From the NCBI GenBank assembly GCA_003024985.2, contig PXIH01S0004062.1: a DNA stretch of 10,955 nt; one strand, 5' to 3'. This document shows, one piece after another, positions 1-8,495 of this stretch. A model generated the notes under the pieces. That model ran no database searches. It was not told where the DNA came from and worked only from the letters and a program-made list of their open reading frames with translations. Position numbers and translations under genes: made by a program. Each line of letters starts with the position of its first letter. Within the stretch, counting starts at the first letter, position 1. The DNA is from Euperipatoides rowelli. Its lineage: Eukaryota > Onychophora > Udeonychophora > Euonychophora > Peripatopsidae.

Positions 1-560
1 AATGTGTCATAACTAGACTTGTTAGTTTGGGCATTCATATGTGAAGTGTATATACAGTAGGTGCTAGTAATAAAACTATGGCATTTATTTGGTAATTATC
101 ACCGGAATATGTCTCTCTGGCCTGTATTAGCATGACAGTGTAGGCCCGTGCTGTATCCTTAGTGGTGCCACGTCTCTCACACGGTGCTAGGGAGGTGTCA
201 GAGGCATTTCACGACCTGTATCCAAAGGCGAGCCGTCGGAAGACAGTTGCACGCCCTCTATTGAAGTCATGAATTTGATCGCCAAGCTTTGCAATTTTGC
301 CTAGTTATGGACAACATACTATGGTTAATTTCTAATAATCCTAAGTGTACAAAACAGTCCTGTGAGTGGCATAGGAAAAGCAGGCCCCCTCCTCGGCTGT
401 CTATCACACTAACCTGAGAAAGATGATAACCGAAGCCCAATTTAGCATTTTGTATTCCAAATATAGGCTATCTCTAGATAGAATAAGGCTCAANTAGGGG
501 AGAGGGCAGCCTTATGAGATAGTCTATGCAGCTCGGCGAAGCTATCGCGTTCTAATATCG
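1..560. other. Slightly GC-richer leading segment, no recognised gene
   Basis: This segment has more G and C than the AT-rich DNA after it, most clearly at about 130-270. On the + strand a frame is open for 42 codons from 144 to a TGA at 270-272, preceded directly by a TAG at 141-143. It has no good start codon and resembles no family I recognise, so I do not call it a gene. An 8-bp inverted repeat (ATAAGGCT at 483-490, AGCCTTAT at 508-515) flanks an ambiguous base at 494. It could be an old exon, a decayed repeat or plain intergenic DNA. Confidence 0.4.
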
Positions 561-879
561 GACACATGTCTACAAAAAAAAAATCAATGTCTAAAAATCG
601 ATTGAGAATTTTATAAGATTGTTCAAATTAACGATCTATTTATTAGCAACATTAGATAAAAATTCATTAATACAGTACCGTAAATTGATTTTATGGGACA
701 CTTTATTACAACGAGTTTCCGGGTTATAATTAAAATTTCAGACTCTCATTATGAAGATTCATATTTGTATGCATTAAAAAGAATATATTTTAAAAATATA
801 TGCTTTTTCAACTTATTTTATCAGATTCTGATTTTTTTTTTATTCTTTCTCATACTAATTTGAGAAAATAGCTCGTTTA

Positions 880-904
880 AACTTATTCATGCAATGAATA
901 AGTT
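880..904. repeat. Perfect hairpin, 11-bp arms with a 3-nt loop
   Basis: AACTTATTCAT at 880-890 is followed by GCA and then by its exact reverse complement ATGAATAAGTT at 894-904. It lies in AT-rich non-coding DNA with no nearby gene that would make it a terminator. It is most likely a chance or slippage-derived cruciform sequence. Confidence 0.6.
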
Positions 905-1013
905 ATCATACTCGTGTTAAATCTTGTACGACAGGTTTTATGGCAACTTGCAACTGTGCGACATCATCTAGCTTTAATTTTATCATGCCACAAATAGTGA
1001 TCCTTAAAAAATG

Positions 1014-1084
1014 GTGGACAAATGAAATGCTTTCGCGATTTTAGAATAGATTGGATGTTATATAGTGGCTAGAAATTTGTCCAC
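1014..1084. repeat. Inverted repeat, 10-bp perfect arms
   Basis: GTGGACAAAT at 1014-1023 and its exact reverse complement ATTTGTCCAC at 1075-1084 enclose 51 nt. The unit is 71 bp. I see no convincing target-site duplication, so I cannot call it a miniature transposon. Chance is possible in DNA of this composition. Confidence 0.45.
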
Positions 1085-2391
1085 AATAAATGAAGCTCCT
1101 CATTTCTTTCTAATAAATATTAAGAGATTGTTCCATTTTAATTATTAGTAAAAAATAGTGATTTAGTTAAGTGATTCACAGCTACAGTATCTGTAAGCAA
1201 TGTACTGTTTTATCCATAACATGTTAAAATACAGCGTCATTTACAGATATCAAAGCATACTTTCACGTCAAAATGTAATTATTTTTAGCTTATTTGAAGA
1301 ATCGATCATTAAAAAAAAATTGACTTGTAAATGAGGATAAAGTTATGAAATGATTCATTCCTATTATTTTGTACAATATACATTATAACCCTAATACGAT
1401 ACAGTAGATCTTATTTGTTATTTCAGTTGCATTTTTAATAAAAACTATTTCTCTGAACATAAAAATAATTTGCCACTAAATAAACATCTTGGACGCAGGC
1501 AGAACACAATCCAATGTATTTTTAATTTTTTATCTTTATTGCCCAAGAAATAAAAATGTTTTTAAGCCAAAAAAAATTTATGAAACAGAATAAAAATGAT
1601 TAAAAAAGAATTCAAGCAGAAGCATTTTGTTTTATTCAAGATTATTACCCCAATACTCTTTCCTTAATCTATACATAAATTAGTTCCTGTATTTTAAAAT
1701 TGATTTTTTTTTAATAGCACAAGGTTGGTGACACCTGCATTTGAGATCAAGCACTATAACTAATCCACCATATCCATTAATTCTATTTTGATTATTAATG
1801 ACCTACATTAGTATAAAACACGTTTTGGATTGATCTTGAGAGTTGTACAGTACGAGAGAATCACAACATACTTACGGGTCTATTTGAATTATCCTACAAG
1901 TCCATACTGATTAAAATACATTTTCACATAAAAAAAAACTGTTTGTAGACTAGCCTATACCTTGAATAATAATTTTTGATTAGAGCCAAAGCATTTGGAA
2001 TCAAAAAAAATAAATAAGTATGCATAAATTGGAAAATTGATTGATAAGCTCTGTCGGAAATAATAGTTCTAATAAAAATGCTAATCACAATATTTTCTCC
2101 TTCGTGATCACTTTATTCCAAATTTTGATAATTCTTGTACCAATTCATCCATTTTCAATTGTTAATTATCGCTAGTCAAATGTAATAGTCCATACTGTAG
2201 ATTCATTCCAAATCATCATTCAAACTTAATTTTGAGAAAAACCATGCTTGTTAATAGCATAATATGTTGACAAATCAGCAGTCTTCAGATAATGAAAAAT
2301 TCACAAGTTTCTGCTATTATTAAGCATATTTCATTTTGTATTTGTGTTAAGGCCTTGATAAATAACTATTCATAAATATTTTAATTTATAG

Positions 2392-2454
2392 AAGTGTTAA
2401 AGCTGGAGACTGATAATCCCCGAACCCCTCCTCCGATTCAGGCACATAGTTGGT
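2392..2454 (+). CDS. Candidate 63-nt internal exon of an unidentified host gene
   Basis: A short patch clearly richer in GC than its surroundings is bounded by TTTATAG (AG at 2390-2391) and by GTAAGTAAG from 2455, whose first six bases match the ideal 5' splice-donor consensus. One frame is open throughout: two bases, then 20 codons from GTG at 2394, then one base. The peptide contains LETDN and TPPPIQ and looks like a soluble proline-rich linker. The 63-nt length is a multiple of three, so skipping would preserve frame. Weak points: the last exonic base is T rather than the usual G, and the upstream tract is AT-rich rather than pyrimidine-rich. An alternative donor at 2453 would give 61 nt. 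I do not recognise the protein. No other exon of it was found here. Confidence 0.35.
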
Positions 2455-2734
2455 GTAAGTAAGCTGTTGTGTTTTATTTTAAGCACTTTATTTAATTTAC
2501 TTTCACTGGCACAGAAATTCACAGGAAGCTTGACATTTTCATGCTATTTATTCTAATGTTTAAAGTTAATATACAGTATATATTTTTTTAAAGTTTATTT
2601 AGTACTAAGTTAAATTTTTGCAAAATACATCTTTTAAATAAATTCAGAATTTTTAGATGTCTAGAACTAAATTAATGTTTATTGTCTGTATAGAATTTTT
2701 TTTTTCATTTCTAAATAATTGTTTGAAAACAAAA

Positions 2735-3110
2735 CTTGTATAGGCTTCTTTTGAGTTTACAGACTTGATTTTTGTTGTTATAGCGTTCTGTTTGAAGCAT
2801 GTAGATTGTATCTTCTAACTCTCCACATAAAATGCTGTTGATACATCAAATTGTATCAAATGTATTTTTTAGCTTGCGGCAATACTTATGTAGCTCCAAA
2901 CGGATTGTTGCTAATCTGGCTACTGGACTAAAATTTTTGTTATATTCAATACCTTGACTGAATCCTTTGACTACTAGTCTTGCTTTATACTTATTAATGC
3001 TGCCATCTGGATTCGTCTTTACACGAAAAACCTATTTACACGGTATGGCCTTGGCTGCTTCTGGTAAAATTGTTAGCTCCCCTGTTTGATTTTCTTTCAG
3101 TGTCCTTTTT
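2735..3110 (-). pseudogene. Copia B reverse transcriptase, N-terminal remnant
   Basis: In the copia family this enzyme copies the element RNA into cDNA inside the virus-like particle. Read from high to low coordinates, the remnant shows ENQTGELT (about 3074-3105), [20 protein letters not shown] followed by GFSQ (about 2945-3020), [10 protein letters not shown] (about 2901-2938), QFDVSTAF (about 2831-2853), GELEDTIYM and VCKLKRSLY (ending about 2738). QFDV carries the first catalytic aspartate of the RT palm. The second motif with paired aspartates is absent, because the element ends after SLY where family members continue GLKQAP. A stop replaces the tryptophan usual before VFRVK, and frameshifts lie near 2820-2900. 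The N-terminal third of the RT is present. It is certainly non-functional. Confidence 0.88.
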
Positions 3111-3139
3111 ACAGTTGGCGCTTTGTTCGCTAGTCAATA

Positions 3140-3400
3140 CTTCATGATTCAGGTTTTTTTTATTTCATTGACTAAATCTGCAGTCATTATCCAGTCTCCA
3201 AGAAGATTGGGCCTTTTAAGTTATGAGCAACTTCCGAGTTGTTGAAGGTTTGAGTTTCTTCCTTATCCCTGGTTTGAGCTGCTTCATTACTCTCACTTTC
3301 AATCTTTCCAATTTAAGGAACTGCTTTTTGAGTGGTGGTTTGGTGTATTATTTGTATATCTCCGGATTTACACATGTTTATATGTTAAAATAATGATAGA
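3140..3400 (-). pseudogene. Copia B linker between integrase and RT
   Basis: This is the low-complexity segment that normally joins the integrase and RT parts of the copia polyprotein. It is rich in E, Q, N and S in one frame (SNEAAQTRDKEETQ, about 3230-3290). A shift of frame then leads to NLLGDWIMTADLVNE (about 3155-3205), which matches the short conserved stretch just before RT in copia pol. It has no enzymatic role known to me. At least one frameshift and several stops are present. Confidence 0.65.
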
Positions 3401-3404
3401 ATTA

Positions 3405-3855
3405 TTTAGTGTGTTTCTCTAATACAGATTCTATAATGTTCATCACAATCGTATCCGAGTAGATAGCCTTTAACCGCTTTTCCTTCCATCTTATTTCGTT
3501 TCTTGACGAGTGTGATCCTGACATTGAGAAACCATGATATGTAGATGTTTATTATTGGCTGTCTACCCATAGCTCAAATGGACTGACTCCAACAGACAAT
3601 TTTCCTGTTCTTTTGCAAATGTAAATGGCTGTACTAACTAGTTTAGCCCACATTGCTGCTGGGAAATTTGCTTCTGGGTTTGAATACTTGAGTGTGCTGG
3701 CCATTTAAATTGTGGTTCACATGGACCGTTTTGTTCAGGAGTAGCCTATACCATTCCTTCTTTCTGTAGGATCTCCTTAATTTCTTCATTATCAAACTAT
3801 CCGCCATTATCACTAAGTAATGCTTTTATTGAGTATCCTAGGATTTTTTTTTGTG
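3405..3855 (-). pseudogene. Copia B integrase, C-terminal remnant
   Basis: Integrase inserts the element cDNA into the host genome. From high to low coordinates the remnant shows IKALLSDNGG (about 3798-3835, second catalytic Asp), FDNEEIKEILQKEG, ATPEQNGPCE (catalytic Glu region), KFPAAMWAKLVSTAIYI, KRTGKLSVGVSPFELW (about 3560-3675) and GYLLGYDCDEHYRI with CIRETH (about 3411-3470). These are in order and match the copia integrase core and its C-terminal GKxPFE and GYxxxxK-type modules. The zinc-binding N-terminus and the first catalytic Asp are missing because the copy is truncated. A stop interrupts SDNGG-FDN, and frameshifts separate the later blocks. Confidence 0.85.
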
Positions 3856-4137
3856 CTAACAGAGTAGGCTATATTTGATTTATACATTTATTTATTAGTA
3901 TATCTAAATTATCAACAAATATAAGTGTTAGTGAAGTTTGAACTATATATAAATCAGTTTAATAACTTTGTTGATCACAATAGAATGCAAGATTAAATAA
4001 AACTGATTAAGAAATTAAAAGTTATGTACACGTGCTACAATGTTGCAATATTCAAAGTTCATATGATCGGCGTTTAGCATACAAATTAGTCCTTGATTCA
4101 TTAACAGTTCATACATTATTTACGTACCTCAATAATA
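3856..4137. other. AT-rich spacer between copia B and an unidentified open stretch
   Basis: I see no gene or repeat here. On the minus strand the copia B integrase similarity does not continue into it, which suggests a breakpoint near 3855. All frames contain frequent stops. Confidence 0.5.
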
Positions 4138-4299
4138 CTAGGATTCAATTCCAATCTTTAAACCATTCCCAAATATCCTGGGATGTGTAGACTCAAAGCT
4201 ATCCTTACACAGCTGAATCACCGAATGTAAGCCACGTGATTCACTAACAATCTTATTGTATAGCGCCAAGAAGACCGAGTATTCTTCAAGACCAATATG
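4138..4299 (-). other. Unidentified 53-codon open stretch, possible coding remnant
   Basis: A minus-strand frame is open from just after a TAA (plus positions 4300-4302) to a TAG at 4138-4140. The codons look protein-like, with LEEYSVFLALYNKIVSE and IQLCKDSFESTHP, and the DNA is less AT-rich than its neighbours. It lies between copia A's linker and copia B. I could not align it with copia RT, which would be the next domain of copia A, so it may belong to another element or gene, or be chance. There is no convincing start codon. I assign no function. Confidence 0.25.
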
Positions 4300-4362
4300 T
4301 TATAGCACATATTGCACTCTTAACTATAATGAATTTCTCATGGAATCATGTCATGTAACCTA

Positions 4363-4490
4363 GTGTGATAGTCTCTGTGAAGGTATTCCAAAAGTTTTTC
4401 TCTTGGATCTTCTGTGATCTTGTCCCTTAGGTGAATTGTGTCCTAGTTCTTTGATCTTGATTATATGAATATATACAGTATACTGTATAT
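4363..4490 (-). pseudogene. Copia A integrase/RT linker, separated from integrase by the hAT element
   Basis: The frame used at the end of the integrase region (minus strand, ending at 7018) stays open for 43 codons on the far side of the hAT element, when one copy of the 8-bp target is counted. It stops at a TAG at plus 4360-4362. Near its end it shows RRSKRKTFGIPSQRLSH, which matches the RRSxR...G.PPxR motif common at the start of the copia linker before RT. This both supports the copia assignment and shows that the hAT insertion split one reading region. Beyond 4360 no RT can be recognised. Confidence 0.6.
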
Positions 4491-4491
4491 A
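4470..4491. repeat. 22-bp perfect palindrome beside the hAT insertion site
   Basis: Positions 4470-4491 read the same on both strands, centred on GTATAC, and consist of TACAGTA/TACTGTA units. The palindrome lies inside copia A linker DNA and overlaps the first base of the left target duplication (4491-4498). Alternating TACTGTA units also suggest local slippage. Confidence 0.7.
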
Positions 4492-4604
4492 CTGTATGCA
4501 GTGTTGGGTAAGTTCCTAAAAAAAAAGGAACTAGTTACAGTTACTTTAGATTAAAAGAAACTAGTTCCTGGGTTAGTTCCTTTCTCAAAATAGGAACTAG
4601 TTAC

Positions 4605-5792
4605 TGATCAAAGAAATTTTGAATGCAAATGTTTAAATAAAAAATGAGATACTACAGTTTATACAACTGTACAAACATATTATGCTAGATCAATTGGACC
4701 CTTTAAAAGCCACAGAAAAATCAGACAAGGTGAATTTGACTCAAGGAGTCGAGGGTGCCCACTGTGCCACCCTTGATATAAACTTATGGAATATTAACAA
4801 TATGTAAATACTTTGCTAGCTTATATTTAGTCTGAAATTTTAAAATNAACCGTGAAAATGCCATTTTGTACTATTTTCAATATTAAATAAATTTGATATA
4901 TTTTTGCACGAAATGTGTATACACATTTAAAAGTAGGATAACTAAGGACCACTTTCATGTATAAACATTTATCTTAACTTTAACTATTTTGTCACACGAA
5001 CGAATCTTGCTTTAGTGCGGGGCATTCCCCCCACTTCCCCTATTATTATTTTAGATAAGCTTATCTTTTTTTTTTAAAAAAAAAATAGAATTTTTCTTGC
5101 ACTGGCAATCGGTCTTTTTTTTTTCCTTTAGTTTATTTAAAATCAATGAAAATAATGGCATATAGAAATATTTTAATATGCAAATATGTAACTAGCATTT
5201 AGGAACAAATATAAAAGTATTGAAGATTCATATTTCCTAATTACATTTTTTATTTATGTTAAACTAGCCTAAATATACAAGAACACAGTGATGTTATTAA
5301 AAAAAAAGGGTGGAATGCTCTTGTATTCGATATGCAGACCAATGTTAATTTTTTTTTAATATATGATAGGCCTATAGATTGAATCTAGTGTGGAGGCAGC
5401 TCTATGTTTAAGTCAAGCCGTAGGGAAAACTTAAAGCTGTGAAGTAAGTGCTTGACTTTCCCCTAACTTTCATATGAACTTAATGCTGTGAACCAGCCTT
5501 TAACCTCTGATTCATTGACCCTCAGTGGTCCGTGATGCATAAGTAAGGGGTCCGTGGAACGAGCTAATTAGAAGAAAAAAATTATTTAAATAATAAAGTA
5601 ACAAGAAGTTTTTTTATTTATTAATTTTTTTTTTTTTTAATTTTTATTGTAAATGATAATAAATTGAACTAATTACTAATATAAATTAAGGAACACTAAT
5701 TATTTGAAAGAGAAATTTAACAACTATAAATCACCAACGTAAGAGGTGGTTAGATTCCGTTAGCTGCCCACCACTATTTTTGTTTTTTTTCC
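4605..5792. other. Interior of the hAT element, left part, no gene
   Basis: AT-rich DNA with long poly-T and poly-A runs and dense stops in all frames. Mildly GC-richer islands are seen at about 4735-4775, 5015-5045 and 5385-5560. In the last, GGTCCGTG occurs twice (5527-5534 and 5549-5556) after CAGTG at 5523-5527, which could be the decayed end of another hAT-like repeat, but I found no partner end or target duplication. Confidence 0.5.
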
Positions 5793-6118
5793 AGTAAGTA
5801 AGTAGGGAGGAAAGGAGGTAGGTACATTTGTAGTTAGGAAGGTAAGTAGGGAGAGAGGTTGGTAGTTAGGTATGTAAGTAAGGAAGGGAAAAGAGAGGGA
5901 GGCAGGTAGGTAGTTTGATGGGTATTTAGTTAGGGAGGGAGGTAAGTAGTTAAGGATATAGGAATGGGGCTTGGTAGTTAGGGAAAGAGGGAAGTAAAGA
6001 GATAGGTAGGGAGGGGGATTAGTGTAGATAGGGAGAGTTAGAGGTAGGTAGGGAAGGAGATAGGTAGGCAGGGAGGGAGGTAGATAGATAGGGATTTAGG
6101 TAGAGAGGGAGGTAGGTA
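5793..6118 (+). repeat. Purine-rich degenerate tetranucleotide repeat (GGTA/GGGA/AGTA)
   Basis: About 326 bp made almost only of G, A and T on the + strand, built from GGTA, GGGA, AGTA and related tetranucleotides such as GGTAGGTAGGGAGGGA. C is nearly absent, so the strands are strongly asymmetric. It lies inside the hAT element and arose by slippage. Repeated GG and GGG runs every few bases could allow G-quadruplex or triplex structure, which is inference. It has no coding capacity. Confidence 0.85.
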
Positions 6119-6960
6119 TTTTGGTTGTAAATTAAAAAAAGTTACAGATGTTATCCATGGTTTTAGTTAGTTAAAAATAATTTAGTATGTAAAATTGAAT
6201 TTTGACTATTGAAATTAGCCTAATTTATATTTTCCACAATTTTTATTTATTATTTTTAATTAATACGGCAGTAATATTAAATAGTAAAACTGTTACATAA
6301 ATAATATTTCAGTAAAAAATAAAATAATTTTATTTTATTTACATTTTTATTTTAATTTGAAATTAGCCAGAGGCTAATTTGCTTGATGAATTTTACTCAT
6401 TTTATCCCCCTAAAGATTTTGCAGCAAGCAACAAGCTGTAATTTCTGTCTTTTTGCTCTGTTTTCTAAACTTTTAAAAAAAGCAAAAGAGTTAAAAAGAA
6501 AATATCACTTCATTTAGGATGTTTTTTTTTACATTTATCAGGTGGCTAATCCTCCCCTTTAAATACGACGATTTTAAAAATGTTTTGTTTTTGTTTTTTC
6601 CAAAAAAAATTAGATTTCGATCTACAGTATGAATCTGTGACTCATTATATGAAGAAAGTTAGCTTATAAATACTGTATAAATAGTAAATACTGTATATAT
6701 TTTTTTTAAAATCAACTTTATTAAACTTAAAAATATACGAAGATTTTAAACTTTAGTAAGGCAAGATTCTAAATATAGAGGACTAGTCCATTTTGCTAAG
6801 AGGGATGTGAGAGCAGAAAGTTAACATTTAGAAATATTATTATTATTTTATTTGCAACAATCTTTTTGTAAATAGTCTAATTAAAAAAGTAACGTCCATA
6901 AATTCCCGTTCCTGGCAAAAATTGTAATTAGTTATAACTTTCGGTTCCTTGTATTTTTAT
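6119..6960. other. Interior of the hAT element, right part, no gene
   Basis: Very AT-rich, with many A and T homopolymer runs and stops in every frame. I see no transposase remnant (no hAT dimerisation region, no RW or DDE-context motif). Three TACAGTA/TACTGTA words occur at 6623, 6671 and 6689. Confidence 0.5.
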
Positions 6961-7025
6961 GTAACTAGTTCCCTACCCGTTCGTGAAAAATGTAACGGCC
7001 GTTACTACCCAACTCGGACTGTATG

Positions 7026-7650
7026 TCCTTATTTCTATCATCCTGTGAATGGATTGTTTCCTTGTTGTGTTCATGTATCGATTCGGTAGCATATCCGACC
7101 ATGATGCTTTTGGTGGCTGTGTTATCCAGGTTTCTTCTTTTTTTTCTAGAGGGTTGTAAGCATATGCTTCTGTTCCAAAAGTCCTCAAATGTTCCAGGTT
7201 GGGCACAATAACTTCCCAGTTTTAATATGGTGTTTTGTTTCTATTCCTACTGTAATTCTGTGGCAGACACCATAGCTTCATCCCATAGGTCTCTAGGTAA
7301 TTTTTGCTGTGCTATCATGCTTGCCATGTTCAATAAAGTGAAGTTTTTAAGTTCCGCTACTCCATTCTGCTGAGTATATGGGACCGTGATCTGGTGAACT
7401 ATACCCAGTGACCTCTGTTTTTGGTTGAGATTGGAGTTCTCAAATTTACCTCCCCTATCTGACCTAACTATGAGAGGAACATTTCTGAATTTGTTGTGTC
7501 CTTCCATGATGTAATCCATGAGCTTATCAGTCACTTGCGTTCTGTAATGTAGGATCTTGAGGATTGTGTAGCGACGGTGATCATCGTGAAGTATTTTCCC
7601 CCTCCTATGGTGCTGGGAGTAATCGGACCACATACTGTAAGTTGGTGGAA
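7026..7650 (-). pseudogene. Copia A integrase, broken
   Basis: The integrase core is recognisable in four successive frames. It begins HQLTVCGPITPSTIGGGKYF (about 7650-7580); family members have HTDVCGP or similar here, and the catalytic Asp appears replaced by Thr. Then come DDHRRYT, IVRSDRGGKFEN (second catalytic Asp kept, usual N replaced by R), HQITVPYTQQNGVAELKN (catalytic Glu kept) and KLPRDLWDEA. A frameshift near 7250-7210 leads to PNLEHLRTFGTEAYAYNP. A second one at a T-run (about 7134-7150) leads to RNLDNTATKSIMVGYA, the C-terminal VGY module. The zinc-binding N-terminus is missing, because gag runs almost directly into the core. The enzyme would normally insert cDNA into the host genome; this copy cannot. 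Confidence 0.9.
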
Positions 7651-8422
7651 TTATCTGAAAGTTTCTCTGTGAGCTGGGTTTTGTTTTTGTTGGAAAAGAT
7701 TGTTGTCTGGATTTATCCTCATTGCAACTTTTACAGAAATATTGTAGACTTTAACATCTAACTTAGGTTTTCTTGATTTTACCTCTAATGCTTCTTGTGC
7801 AACATTATTTTTTGTATTTTCAGTGAAATTTTTTTCAAACATGCAGAGTTGTGTTTTGTTCTCGTCTTTGCTTAATAACATCCAACTGGATTGAAAGATT
7901 TCAAATTTGTATGGCAAGACGTGGTGTTTACCTACTAGCATTAGATCTGGCAGGGTGTTCTCACTTTTAGCTTTGAGCCCGCTGTTTAACTCATTCCATA
8001 GTCCTTTTAGTTTTGCTATATAGTGGAGACATCTTCGCTTTGTATCCAACTGAATCAAAGAAATCGATGCAAATCTTGAAACAATGATCTTTGGAAGTTG
8101 CTTCAAACTACTGTTTCAAGCCTCCCATGCATCTTGTGCTGTTTCTTTGCCCATAATTTTTTGATAAATCGCACCTATAATTGTACTTATCATTGATTTT
8201 TCATAACTGTTTGCCTTGTGATACAAATTATAATTTTCTTTAAATTTCTTAATTGAAGCTGTACAATTGTAGGTACCTGTTCTAATGGTTCTGGTTTTTT
8301 CAGCTTACCATCTATAATATCTAAAGCTTATTCATGGAAATCCATCAAGTCTGAGATTTTATTTTACATATTGACCAGTCAGATAATCCCGATAGTGGCT
8401 TAATATGTTTCACTAAATCCAT
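7651..8422 (-). pseudogene. Copia A gag, broken
   Basis: Gag forms the virus-like particle that packages the element RNA. The likely start is the ATG at 8422-8420, followed by MDLVKHIKPLSGLSDWSI, the usual N-terminal LxGxNYxxW-type region. Frame breaks lie near 8350 and 8275, with a TAA at 8328-8330 and a TGA at 8116-8118. Conserved stretches follow: DIIDGKLKKPEPLE, TIIGAIYQKIMGKETAQDAW, HYIAKLKGLWNELNSGLKAK and LPYKFEIFQSSW, in the order seen in copia-type Gag (UBN2/DUF4219 region). The C-terminal KVYNISVKVAMRIN looks like a CCHC zinc knuckle that has lost its cysteines. Its length of about 257 codons is slightly short, and it runs almost directly into integrase, with no protease visible. 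Confidence 0.88.
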
Positions 8423-8495
8423 TCTTCTTAATGTAGTTTTCTCAGTTTATTTTTTTACCAGAGCTTTTAAATTAATTATAGTTCTTGTCTCTATT

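Larger units (their letters stand above)
561..2391. other. AT-rich non-coding stretch
   Basis: I see no gene in this stretch. All six frames are densely stopped, and the DNA is full of short poly-A and poly-T runs. It contains two small inverted repeats, listed separately, and several copies of the word TACAGTA or TACTGTA. I found no terminal inverted repeats, LTRs or tRNA-like promoter boxes that would identify it as a known element. It may be intronic if the candidate exon at 2392 is real. Confidence 0.6.
2735..3855 (-). mobile_element. Ty1/copia retrotransposon fragment (copia B), truncated at both ends
   Basis: On the minus strand this stretch carries, in the standard copia order, the second half of the integrase core, the integrase C-terminal region, a linker, and the N-terminal part of the reverse transcriptase. 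Similarity stops near 3855 inside the integrase and near 2735 inside the RT, before the YVDD active-site motif. Gag, protease, RNase H and both LTRs were not found. The reading frame is broken many times by stops and frameshifts, so this is a dead copy. Motif wording (SDNGG, GYLLGYD, NPDGSI, RLATI) fits animal copia lineages. A GalEa-like affiliation is my guess, not shown. It is a different family from copia A on the same strand. Confidence 0.85.
4491..7025. mobile_element. Non-autonomous hAT element (4499-7017) with 8-bp target-site duplication
   Basis: ACTGTATG occurs exactly at 4491-4498 and 7018-7025, an 8-bp target duplication as expected for hAT. The element starts CAGTGTTGGGTA, and its other end read inwards is CCGAGTTGGGTA, 10 of 12 matching. 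Subterminal GGAACTAGTTAC occurs at 4527-4538 and 4593-4604, and inverted at 6961-6972, the kind of motif array hAT transposases bind. GTAACGGCCGTTAC at 6992-7005 is palindromic. The body of about 2.5 kb is AT-rich, has no long reading frame and no transposase motif, so it depends on a transposase made elsewhere. It interrupts the copia A integrase region. Ends and duplication together make the call firm; the superfamily rests on duplication length and end sequence. Confidence 0.88.

Noticed and set aside
5793-6118. CRISPR array or ordered minisatellite
   Set aside because: There are no conserved repeat units with unique spacers. It is a degenerate tetranucleotide tract in a eukaryotic setting.
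4499-7017. Autonomous hAT transposase gene
   Set aside because: No long open frame or transposase motif was found in either strand of the element.
7023-7211. 62-codon + strand open frame
   Set aside because: It is the antisense shadow of the copia A integrase C-terminal region and has no features of its own.
7564-7761. 65-codon + strand open frame
   Set aside because: It lies antisense to the copia A gag/integrase junction, where the minus strand carries clear motifs.
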